This document shows, one piece after another, positions 1 to 6,558 of a stretch of DNA of 64,000 nt; within the stretch, counting starts at the first letter, position 1; every line of letters starts with the position of its first letter. The stretch is from Nitrospirota bacterium (GTDB lineage: Bacteria > Nitrospirota > UBA9217), in the NCBI GenBank assembly GCA_023229435.1, contig JALNZF010000003.1, positions 124,001 to 188,000 on the forward strand. Reading direction: 5' to 3'. A program made the translations under genes and the position numbers. Below the pieces are notes generated by a model. That model was not told the origin of the DNA. It was given only the letters and a program-made list of their open reading frames with translations, and did no database searches.

Positions 1-237
1 GATGAACGACACCATGTCGATCGCCATGCAGCCCGCCACGCTCAGGAGGAGCGTCTCGGTCGGCGAGCAGCCCCACTGCTGCTGGGCGTCGAACTCCACC
101 TCGTATCCGCGGTTGGTCCTGCCCACGAAAATCAGGTCCTTGTCCCAGGTGAGGGTCGCCTTGTTCACCTGCGAGACCTTGGATTTGTACGCGTCGAGCG
201 ATTCTTCCAGTTCCTTTATTTCCTTCAATTCAGACAC
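1..237 (-). CDS. OsmC family protein (partial, N-terminal 79 residues)
   Basis: The C-terminal part lies beyond the window edge. Translation from a GTG at 237-235 gives a charged N-terminal helix (VSELKEIKELEESL), a strand region with FVGRTNRGYEVEFDA, and then GCSPTETLLLSVAGCMAID. This last segment is the typical OsmC/Ohr pattern (G-x-S-P-x-E-x-L-L-x-S-x-A-G-C-x-A-x-D) carrying a conserved cysteine. The family includes thiol-dependent peroxidases acting on organic hydroperoxides, but many members are of unknown function. The GTG is chosen because GGAGGAG lies 7 nt upstream; no ATG precedes the motif. A small hypothetical gene lies 21 bp upstream on the same strand, so the two may be cotranscribed. 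Confidence 0.8.
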   Translation of the reverse strand, partial: MSELKEIKELEESLDAYKSKVSQVNKATLTWDKDLIFVGRTNRGYEVEFDAQQQWGCSPTETLLLSVAGCMAIDMVSFI

Positions 238-258
238 GTGCCTGCTCCTCCCCCGTTA

Positions 259-588
259 TCATGGCTGCGCTTTGAACTTTTCGTTGATAAGCCGGACCGC
301 CTCCTCTTCCTTGCCCGACTCCGCTTTCAGCACGTAGGTCTTGATCGCGCCCCCCTCGACGCCGAGCGAAAAGGAATCATACGTTGCCTCAATACCGTAA
401 GAGCCGAGATAGGTCACAAGTTCCAGCATATAAGAATCGTCATAACCGGCTCCTACATCCGTCCGGAGGATCTCGACATACTCGACATCATCCCCGTTCG
501 TCGGCTGGTCCGGTGAACCCTGCTTCCAGACATCGCCGTACTCCCAGCCTTCATCATCAACAGGCTCATTATCAGGTTTTGTGCTCAT
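259..588 (-). CDS. small hypothetical protein, possibly DUF2007-like
   Basis: 109-residue soluble acidic protein with no signal peptide or membrane segment. The first 35 residues are Asp/Glu/Pro-rich (MSTKPDNEPVDDEGWEYGD). They are followed by an alpha/beta pattern: VEYVEILRTDVGAGY, then a helix ELVTYLGSYGIEATYD, a strand, and a last helix EEEAVRLINEKF. The order strand-helix-strand-strand-helix, with a 'lose-or-swap a site, helix, GIEA' core, recalls the DUF2007 putative signal-transducing fold, but similarity is weak and I do not assign a function. The ATG at 588 was chosen over an upstream in-frame start at 654 because the extra 22 residues look non-coding. The ribosome site is weak. Confidence 0.6.
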   Translation of the reverse strand: MSTKPDNEPVDDEGWEYGDVWKQGSPDQPTNGDDVEYVEILRTDVGAGYDDSYMLELVTYLGSYGIEATYDSFSLGVEGGAIKTYVLKAESGKEEEAVRLINEKFKAQP

Positions 589-703
589 ACTGAATAGTAT
601 ATTGAGAAATGTGTCACTGTCAAATAAAAAATCCTGATAGGCCGGCAGGAACAACAGCGTCGGCAGGTCAATTATCCGGTATCATGAAAAGGGATGATAT
701 TAC

Positions 704-732
704 TTGACTCAATACCTGTTCTCCTCTATCAT
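704..732 (+). promoter_or_regulatory. sigma70-type promoter for the lipoprotein/barrel pair
   Basis: TTGACT (704-709), 17-bp spacer, TATCAT (727-732) on the plus strand, about 100 bp before the lipoprotein start at 832. This is a close match to the housekeeping consensus with ideal spacing. The leader is roughly 90 nt long. Confidence 0.7.
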
Positions 733-831
733 ACAGAATAAGCTTAAGCGGTTGTTTTGCCTGTGCTAATTGCCAAATTACCGCAACGATACGGTATTTT
801 TTGAGATGATAACAGTGAAGAGGAGGACGGT

Positions 832-1950
832 ATGAACAAGTTAAAAACGTATATACTGCTCGCAGCAAGCGTCTCGTTGCTCTTTTTGGGCTGCAGCAAG
901 AAAAGCTCGGACGAGGCATGTCAACATGAGACAACCATGAACCTCGATCAAGGCAACTATGACGCGGTGCTCTCGTCCGGATGCGCCGATGCAATGCAGC
1001 GGGGCGCCGCTTATTTCGGCAAGGCCGGATTCGACATCGCGAACGTGATCAACCGGTTCAGCGAAACCAACAACGGCAGCAACAACAGCAACACCTCCAC
1101 AACTACCAGCGATCTCACGGTCTACATGACCGCCCTCATCGGGAACGTTGATGAGAACACCCTCACCTTTATCGACAATTCGAGAACGGAGTACAACAGC
1201 GTTCCTGCCACCGCGGACACGTATCATGACGCAAAGTTCTATATTAGTCTTGTCGACATGATCAAGGGCCTCGTGCTGATGAAGATGGTCATCCCGAACC
1301 TCGTGAATGCTGATGGTACGCTTAATATGTCCTGCGATAAGAACAATAACCAGGTCCCGGACGAGGCTGATGCGACCGCATGCGCGCTGAACGCAGCCAG
1401 CAACATCAGTCTCGGGACCTCGCTGACCTGCACTGGCGCATCGTACTCCCCCCTCGCTCCGATTGACATCACCCTTCTCGATCCGGCAGGACTGCTGGTG
1501 AACGGCACGTACAGCGGACTGCTCATCAGTATTGCCACATCTACAATCGATCCTTCTTTGCCTGCATGCACATCGACGACCTATAAGAGACTCCTTTACA
1601 AGGATGCGGAAACAAACAAGTACTGGGTTGCCACGACCAAATCCACCGAGTGCGCCAATGCGATCAATAGCTCGGAGACGTGGCCTTGCCCGCTTACCGG
1701 TGCCAATCTCGACCTTGTAGTCTCCATCGACACAAGCATCAACAATTCGGTCAGCTCATTAAGCACTGCCATAACGACAACGACATCGGATGTTACCACC
1801 TCCATGAATGACATCCAGGACCAGGCCTGTACGACGCCATGTACCAGCGTTTGTCCCGGCAACACCTGTCCTCAGTCATGTCTGGACGGGGCCGTGACCT
1901 ACTGTTCGTCGAGTGATCTTTCAAACTATATTGAAACCAATCTTAATTAA
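832..1950 (+). CDS. putative lipoprotein with Cys-rich C-terminus
   Basis: 372 residues. The N-terminus MNKLKTYILLAASVSLLFLGCSKK is a type II signal peptide with lipobox LFLGC, so the mature protein should be lipid-anchored. Since it is not followed by Asp at +2 (Ser instead), outer-membrane sorting is likely. The middle is Ser/Thr/Asn-rich with an Asn/Ser run at about residues 82-92, an Asp-rich stretch (DKNNNQVPDEADA) that could bind calcium, and scattered cysteines. The last 50 residues hold a dense cysteine cluster (ACTTPCTSVCPGNTC and a following CLDG). I do not recognise a family. The ATG has GAGGAGG 6 nt upstream. It precedes a beta-barrel gene by 21 bp and probably shares its operon and export route. 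Confidence 0.85.
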   Translation: MNKLKTYILLAASVSLLFLGCSKKSSDEACQHETTMNLDQGNYDAVLSSGCADAMQRGAAYFGKAGFDIANVINRFSETNNGSNNSNTSTTTSDLTVYMTALIGNVDENTLTFIDNSRTEYNSVPATADTYHDAKFYISLVDMIKGLVLMKMVIPNLVNADGTLNMSCDKNNNQVPDEADATACALNAASNISLGTSLTCTGASYSPLAPIDITLLDPAGLLVNGTYSGLLISIATSTIDPSLPACTSTTYKRLLYKDAETNKYWVATTKSTECANAINSSETWPCPLTGANLDLVVSIDTSINNSVSSLSTAITTTTSDVTTSMNDIQDQACTTPCTSVCPGNTCPQSCLDGAVTYCSSSDLSNYIETNLN

Positions 1951-1971
1951 TCCGCGGAGGAGGTTATTCAC

Positions 1972-3153
1972 ATGTCAGGCATAATGAAGAAACGATACTG
2001 GCTGCTTGTTGCCGCCGTTGTAATCGTGCTCCCGGCGATTGCCTTCGCCCAGAACCCTACCACACGGGAATACCCGTATATTTATAAATCCACCCGTGCC
2101 ATGGGCATGGGCGGAGCCTATACCGCTGTGGGTGGAAGGGTCGATTCGCTGTTCTATAATCCAGCGGGACTGATCAATATTCCCCGGGACAAAGGATGGG
2201 AATTCAACCTCATCAATGTCAGCGCCGAGTACGGGAAAAATGCCAAGAGCATGTTGAATGATTTTCAGGACGCCTCCGATACGGCCGATCTCAATCATGA
2301 TGGGAAAACTGATGATGACCAGCTCAGGGCTACGAACGACGTCCTCGCGAAGTACCGGGGGAAAAACCTGCACCTGAGGGTGTCTGACTTTACCTCGCTC
2401 GGCAAAAGCTACGACCGATGGGCCTTCGGCGTCGGTGGCATCGCAAATGGACGGCTTGACGCGATCACCCATCAGGGATTCGGCGCCGACGGTTTTCTTG
2501 AGGTGAATGCGGACGCGGTATACGGCGCCCTGGGCGGGGTGAGCTACGGCGTAACAAACGACATCTTTGTCGGCCTCACGATCAAATCACTCCACCGGGA
2601 AGCGCTGATCCACAATTTCACCGCCCGGGAACTGGTTGAAAAGCAGGACAACCTCGGCGACTATATCAAGGACGATCTGAGAGTGAGCGGCAATGCCATC
2701 GGTTTTGACACCGGCCTTATTTGGAAATTTGCCCAGGATTCTCCGCTCAAGCCGTCCTTCGGCGCATCGATCATGAATATCGGCAACATGAGCTTCGGCC
2801 CGGCCGGGAAAATACCCCAAACCGTCAATGTCGGCGTTGCCATCAACCCTGCCCTCTCGGCGTTCCGGTCGTTGACGGTTGGAGCGGACTATATCGACGT
2901 ATTGAACAACTTCAAACAGGACAAAGACTTCGCCAAGAGGCTCAGGATCGGCGCCGAACTGCAGCTCTTCGATATTTGGCCTGCTGAACTGGCCCTCCGG
3001 GCCGGTATGTATGAAAGCTCCCCGACCCTGGGTTTTGACCTTCGCCTGCTGATCTTCACCGTTTCCTATGCAATGTATACGGAAGAGATCGGCGCCTATG
3101 CCGGCCAGGACAAGGACAAGCGGCAGCTCGTGACCGTGAATATCGGATGGTAA
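1972..3153 (+). CDS. outer-membrane beta-barrel protein (PorV/TraF/FadL-like)
   Basis: 393 residues with a cleavable signal peptide (MKKRYWLLVAAVVIVLPAIAFA, cut before QNP). The mature start contains STRAMGMGGAYTAVGGRVDSLFYNPAGL. The 'R-x-x-x-M-G-G-A-x-x-A...YNPAGL' pattern is the hallmark of PorV/UPF0164 and FadL-related outer-membrane barrels. The rest alternates amphipathic strands and ends in an aromatic residue (VNIGW), as expected for BAM-dependent insertion. An Asp-rich loop (DLNHDGKTDDD) near residue 105 resembles a calcium-binding loop. GGAGGAGG lies about 8 nt before the ATG at 1972; an internal ATG at 1984 is also possible. Function could be transport or a secretion-associated scaffold; the substrate is unknown. 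Confidence 0.82.
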   Translation: MSGIMKKRYWLLVAAVVIVLPAIAFAQNPTTREYPYIYKSTRAMGMGGAYTAVGGRVDSLFYNPAGLINIPRDKGWEFNLINVSAEYGKNAKSMLNDFQDASDTADLNHDGKTDDDQLRATNDVLAKYRGKNLHLRVSDFTSLGKSYDRWAFGVGGIANGRLDAITHQGFGADGFLEVNADAVYGALGGVSYGVTNDIFVGLTIKSLHREALIHNFTARELVEKQDNLGDYIKDDLRVSGNAIGFDTGLIWKFAQDSPLKPSFGASIMNIGNMSFGPAGKIPQTVNVGVAINPALSAFRSLTVGADYIDVLNNFKQDKDFAKRLRIGAELQLFDIWPAELALRAGMYESSPTLGFDLRLLIFTVSYAMYTEEIGAYAGQDKDKRQLVTVNIGW

Positions 3154-3187
3154 CACGGATATAAGCCTCTGGCCGCAACTAAAAAAT

Positions 3188-3294
3188 GTCATCCCCGAAT
3201 GGTTTAATCGGGGATATGGTGCTCGCTTCAAAATGCGAGAACCTGGATTCGTCCCCGAACGAATCTATCGGGGATAGAGGCACTCGGGAATGAC
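3188..3294. repeat. dispersed palindromic repeat, ATCCCCGA/TCGGGGAT family, copy 1
   Basis: A unit of about 107 bp whose ends are inverted (GTCATCCCCGAATG ... CACTCGGGAATGAC). Inside it are two nested palindromes: ATCCCCGA...TCGGGGAT at 3191-3215, and GATTCGT...ACGAATC followed by TATCGGGGATAG at 3246-3276. Related copies lie at 45740-45822 and 49973-50063. It sits between convergent genes and may act as a terminator or mRNA stabiliser. Confidence 0.75.
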
Positions 3295-3307
3295 GGTTTA
3301 TGGTGTT

Positions 3308-3694
3308 TCAGCCGGCTATCTCCGCAAGAGCATCCCGTGCGACCTCGCGGACCCCGGGATGGTCGTCATGCAGACATATTCGCAATGCATCGACTGCGGA
3401 CTCAGCCTTGATAATACCGAGCACCGAGGCGGCGTCCCCCCGTATGGTCGGACTCTCATGTTTCAAAAGCCCGATGGTCCCCGGCACCGCCGCCATGAGT
3501 TCCTCTCGATGTTCAACAACAAGCTCCTCCACCAGCGCCGTTGCCCCAAGCCTCACCCGGAGGTTATCATCACCCAGCAGATCGGGAATGAACCGGTAGA
3601 GTGAGCTGTCCTGCTTCAACATCGCGATGATATTTTCGAGGAAGCCATTGCCCATGTGTTCGATGAGCATGGCCCGCATTTCAATGTCGTTCAT
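3308..3694 (-). CDS. HEAT-repeat protein
   Basis: 128 residues forming paired amphipathic helices. At least two HEAT-type units are visible: LRVRLGATALVEELVVEH at about residues 45-62 and PTIRGDAASVLGIIKAE, then PGVREVARDALAEI at the C-terminus. HEAT repeats are protein-interaction solenoids; in bacteria short ones often scaffold other enzymes or bind phycobilin or iron-sulfur systems, so no specific role is assigned. The N-terminal 40 residues (EMRAMLIEHMGNGFLENIIAML) look like an additional helical pair. The ribosome site is poor. The gene runs towards the beta-barrel gene and is separated from it by the palindromic repeat. Confidence 0.75.
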   Translation of the reverse strand: MNDIEMRAMLIEHMGNGFLENIIAMLKQDSSLYRFIPDLLGDDNLRVRLGATALVEELVVEHREELMAAVPGTIGLLKHESPTIRGDAASVLGIIKAESAVDALRICLHDDHPGVREVARDALAEIAG

Positions 3695-3812
3695 AGGGAT
3701 ATACAGGAATTCATTCCGCCGCCGATGAACGCCCCGATGCCTGCCAAAGTAGCGCGGGGGTCGATCGCAGCGTTCCCAGTACTATTCGTTTCACCGTTTT
3801 CTGAACCACCCC

Positions 3813-4112
3813 TTATAACTTGAGCACACTCTTGAAAAAAATGTTCATCATAAGACCACCGGCAGCTCCAAGCAAAGCGCCAAAACCTGCCAGGAACACC
3901 ATCACGAGAACGAGAAGAAGCCCGACCGCGAAGACGTTTTGTCCCCATATTGGTCCGAACATCCTGGTCACGTCTCTGGCAGCCGCATCCCACCAGGTCC
4001 CCTGGAAGGTATCGGACAGAACAATATCCATGGAAAGAGCTGTACCCAGACTGACCAGCGCGCCGATCCAGGCGCCGATTATGACTGTTTTTTTGAGACT
4101 CTTATCCCGCAT
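3813..4112 (-). CDS. small integral membrane protein, unknown
   Basis: 99 residues, basic N-terminus (MRDKSLKK) followed by two or three hydrophobic segments: about 8-28 (TVIIGAWIGALVSLGTALSM), 58-78 (NVFAVGLLLVLVMVFLAGF) and a Gly-rich third (GALLGAAGGLMMNIFF). The Gly-zipper-like spacing of the last two helices suggests tight packing or oligomerisation. No family is recognised. It lies 118 bp upstream of the HEAT-repeat gene on the same strand and may be expressed with it. Confidence 0.65.
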   Translation of the reverse strand: MRDKSLKKTVIIGAWIGALVSLGTALSMDIVLSDTFQGTWWDAAARDVTRMFGPIWGQNVFAVGLLLVLVMVFLAGFGALLGAAGGLMMNIFFKSVLKL

Positions 4113-4198
4113 AGTTTCCCTTTCAAGAGGCAGTCGAGAGTGGACAGCAACCAGAATGTAATTTTATCTCGCCAATAGAAAGTGTATCTTACCACTTC

Positions 4199-5380
4199 CT
4201 ACTTCCCACGTTCCACGTCCTGCCTTCTGTCTCCCGTCTCATCTCTACTGCTCATCTCCAGGAGTTCGTAGATCGATGTAAACAGGCGCCACCCTCCCAG
4301 AACATACCGTTGGTACCGCTCGCCTGCCGACGGCTCGGTGGGGCCGCTCTGCATAAGCTGCGGCAGGAGCGCAAGACGTACCCGATTCTTGTCGCCCACA
4401 GCATCGGCAAGCCTCATGCTCTCCGTATAGGGGACGGAATAATCATCAATCCCGTGGATAATGATGAATGAGGCGGTGATATATTTTATCGCCCGTGCCG
4501 GAGACAACTGATACACATATTCCCTCACCGGCAACGGGAGGTTCTCATAGAGCGGCGCGAAACGTTTCCGGTCGGTATTGACAAAAAAACCGTAAAGCGC
4601 CCTGCCCTCCGGACCGAGCGATTTTGCGAGCGATTCGGCGGCTGCAACCTCGTATCGGTTCCGTTTTTCGATGATCTTTCTGAGCTTCTCCCGGTCATCG
4701 AACGAACGCAGGAGATCGAGATTCCGGTATGCGAACATCCACCGGAGCGAGGCTTCCGGCCTGACGTCTCCCCGGTGTCCCCCGTAATCGCAGGCGCCGG
4801 TCAGTGCAAAGGACAGCACATTGCGGAGATCGTAATACCCTCCGACGGTCGCGACGACGCTGACCTTGTCCCGTATCCGCCGGTCCGCCGCGGCAAGCAG
4901 CATGGGCCCCGCTCCGCAGCTTATGCCTATCATGCCCCCTCGGGGTCCGGCATGCTCCCCCGCGCTCATGTACCGGAAACTCTGGAGGACGTCCTCGGCA
5001 TCGGTGATCCTGATCCGAAAGTTCTTCACGCCCTCCAGATCAGGGACCAGGACAAGAAACCCTGCCCTTGCCAGGTCTTTGGCCAGAAGCACGAGTTGTT
5101 CATCATCCTTGCCTGATGGGTTCATTCCATGCACGAGGAGCAGCGGGAACTGTCTGCCTCGCAGGTGAGAACGATAGAGATCAGCGTGAATTATCCTGCC
5201 CCTGCTCGGAATCGTCACCTTCGTCTTCGCCGGCCCGTCGATGAGTTTCCCCATCAAGGCCTTCTCCGGCGGCCGCACGCTGTCGACAAGGATGAGAAGG
5301 CTCAGGCACCCTCTCTTGATCTGGGTGAAAAACAGAATGCCGATGATGACCAGTACGGAAAGGAAGATGATCTTTTTCAT
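4199..5380 (-). CDS. membrane-anchored alpha/beta hydrolase
   Basis: 393 residues. A single N-terminal hydrophobic segment (IIFLSVLVIIGILFF) should anchor or export the protein. The hydrolase core begins near residue 75 with LLLVHGMNPSG (the oxyanion HG motif). The nucleophile elbow is GISCGAG near residue 151, a G-x-S-x-G. The catalytic acid is likely in IIHGIDDYSVP near residue 310. The catalytic histidine is not obvious near the C-terminus, which leaves activity uncertain. The last 17 residues (SSRDETGDRRQDVERGK) are hydrophilic and are encoded by the repeat-type DNA seen in intergenic regions elsewhere, so the natural C-terminus may once have been shorter. Esterase or dienelactone-hydrolase-like activity is plausible; the substrate is unknown. 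Confidence 0.78.
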   Translation of the reverse strand: MKKIIFLSVLVIIGILFFTQIKRGCLSLLILVDSVRPPEKALMGKLIDGPAKTKVTIPSRGRIIHADLYRSHLRGRQFPLLLVHGMNPSGKDDEQLVLLAKDLARAGFLVLVPDLEGVKNFRIRITDAEDVLQSFRYMSAGEHAGPRGGMIGISCGAGPMLLAAADRRIRDKVSVVATVGGYYDLRNVLSFALTGACDYGGHRGDVRPEASLRWMFAYRNLDLLRSFDDREKLRKIIEKRNRYEVAAAESLAKSLGPEGRALYGFFVNTDRKRFAPLYENLPLPVREYVYQLSPARAIKYITASFIIIHGIDDYSVPYTESMRLADAVGDKNRVRLALLPQLMQSGPTEPSAGERYQRYVLGGWRLFTSIYELLEMSSRDETGDRRQDVERGK

Positions 5381-5450
5381 CTGGCACCGCCGGGAACGCT
5401 CGGCATGCGCTTCGCTTTTTCAATCCGCATTCCGCACTCCGCAATCCGCA

Positions 5451-6104
5451 TTACTTTAATATCTCCCCGGTCTTGCGGGACCACAGGAGCAGGTCCAGGT
5501 GGTCCATGTCGATGCCGATCTCTTTGGCGAATTTCTCAAGTTTCTTCTCGATCGCGAGGTAGCCTGCGCGCGTTGTGGGACGCATACGCGTGCTGATAAC
5601 CCCCAGCTCGCGGAGGCTGTTCAGTATGTGTTTGTCAAGAATGGCATAGCCGGGGAAGCCGATGTTGCGCAGAAAATGGCTCGCCTCTTTATAGCCTATC
5701 CCTTTTACGCCCTTGTTCTTCGCGAAAAAGTCACGACGCGCATCGCGGCAGTCAAAAGAGCCGACCAACTGTTTGATCTTCCGCCCGCATGCCTCATCGA
5801 GATATTCCCTCGTATGGACAATGTACGACGGCCTCAGGCGCCAGAACCGGACGCTGTGCGCCTGTGCGCGCCGCCGGAGTTCCTTCTCGCTGCCGCTTCT
5901 GAGAAGGTCCTTGAGCGCCTCCACCGTGCGCATGCCCATTTTCGCGCTGCTGCCCGCGGTGAGGATACAGTAGCAGAGTTCTTCGAAGATCGCCCGGTCG
6001 CCCTTCTCGTACACTTTTCTGAACTCGGCGAGCCGCTTTACGATCAGCGGCTTTTTCGCCCGGTAGTCGCGCCTCAGCTCGTCAATGATTTCTCTTCCAG
6101 GCAT
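5451..6104 (-). CDS. ogg: Ogg2-type N-glycosylase/DNA lyase
   Basis: 217 residues, the normal size of Ogg2, the 8-oxoguanine DNA glycosylase/AP lyase known mainly from archaea and some bacteria. It would excise 8-oxoguanine in base excision repair. The helix-hairpin-helix is visible at about residues 125-145 (NKGVKGIGYKEASHFLRNIG) with the expected catalytic lysine in GYKEASH. It is followed by YAILDKHIL, whose Asp is the general base. The N-terminal CYCILTAGSSAKMG is typical of the family. The start overlaps the 3' end of the rhodanese gene by 23 bp, and AAGGGCGG lies just upstream inside that gene, so translation is probably coupled. Confidence 0.88.
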   Translation of the reverse strand: MPGREIIDELRRDYRAKKPLIVKRLAEFRKVYEKGDRAIFEELCYCILTAGSSAKMGMRTVEALKDLLRSGSEKELRRRAQAHSVRFWRLRPSYIVHTREYLDEACGRKIKQLVGSFDCRDARRDFFAKNKGVKGIGYKEASHFLRNIGFPGYAILDKHILNSLRELGVISTRMRPTTRAGYLAIEKKLEKFAKEIGIDMDHLDLLLWSRKTGEILK

Positions 6105-6450
6105 TGTAGCCGCCCTTCAGGTTGGTGAGGTTTTTGTAACCCATGCCCATCAGCCGTTTAATGGCCCAGATGCTCCGGTTGCCGTTCTGGCAGTACACCA
6201 CCAGCTCTTTGTCCTTTTTGAGCTTTTTGATCTTGTCGCCGATGTCCGACAATGGCACATGGACCGAGCCCGGAATATGTCCGTTCTCGTGCTCCTTGTC
6301 CGTGCGGACATCGAGGAGCATCATGCCCTTCTTCAGATCAAGTTCCTTCGGCGAGATCTGCCGGATCCCCAACCGCCCCAGAAAACCGAACAATTTGAAG
6401 ATAAGATAGATCACGATAACGACTAACAGTATTGTTGATGCTGTATCCAA
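6082..6450 (-). CDS. membrane-anchored rhodanese-like protein
   Basis: 122 residues. One N-terminal transmembrane helix (ILLVVIVIYLIFKLFGFLG) is followed by a single rhodanese domain: MLLDVRTDKEHENGHIPGSVHVPLSDI, then the active-site loop VVYCQNGNRS with catalytic cysteine near residue 86, and a closing LKGGYNAWK. Rhodaneses of this type move sulfane sulfur or act as thiol switches; topology predicts the domain either in the cytoplasm or periplasm. TTG is the only available start, with a G-rich ribosome site (AAGGGGGGGG) upstream. It overlaps the ogg gene and forms a two-gene unit with it. Confidence 0.85.
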   Translation of the reverse strand: MDTASTILLVVIVIYLIFKLFGFLGRLGIRQISPKELDLKKGMMLLDVRTDKEHENGHIPGSVHVPLSDIGDKIKKLKKDKELVVYCQNGNRSIWAIKRLMGMGYKNLTNLKGGYNAWKRNH

Positions 6451-6470
6451 GATGCCCCCCCCTTAAATTC

Positions 6471-6558
6471 AGTTCGGAGTTCATAGTTCGGAGTTCGGCT
6501 AAGCCCACTTCGATGGCGTTACTCCGAACTCCTAACTCCTAACTCCTAACTCCGAACT
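6471..6558. repeat. AGTTCGGAGTT/AACTCCGAACT inverted repeat
   Basis: Two or more AGTTCGGAGTT motifs on the left (6471-6500) face ACTCCGAACT and TAACTCC tandem motifs on the right (6521-6558), making a long hairpin between the kinase and the rhodanese. The right arm includes the stop codon and last four codons of the kinase gene. The same motif recurs at 28622-28680, 44212-44250, 48396-48415 and 57630-57660. Confidence 0.75.

Noticed and set aside
2..337. 111-codon plus-strand frame at the window start
   Set aside because: The minus strand encodes the OsmC motif here and has a good ribosome site.
771..805. Hairpin TACCG-CAACGATA-CGGTA followed by TTTTTT in the lipoprotein leader
   Set aside because: Only a 5-bp stem; too weak to call a terminator or riboswitch. 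I compared it in memory with c-di-GMP-I riboswitch conserved bases and found no match.
3691..3993. 100-codon minus-strand frame ending LAGIGAFIGGGMNS
   Set aside because: Overlaps the membrane protein gene in another frame. The final Gly-rich part looks membrane-like, but the rest is Arg-rich shadow and no ribosome site is present for a shorter frame.
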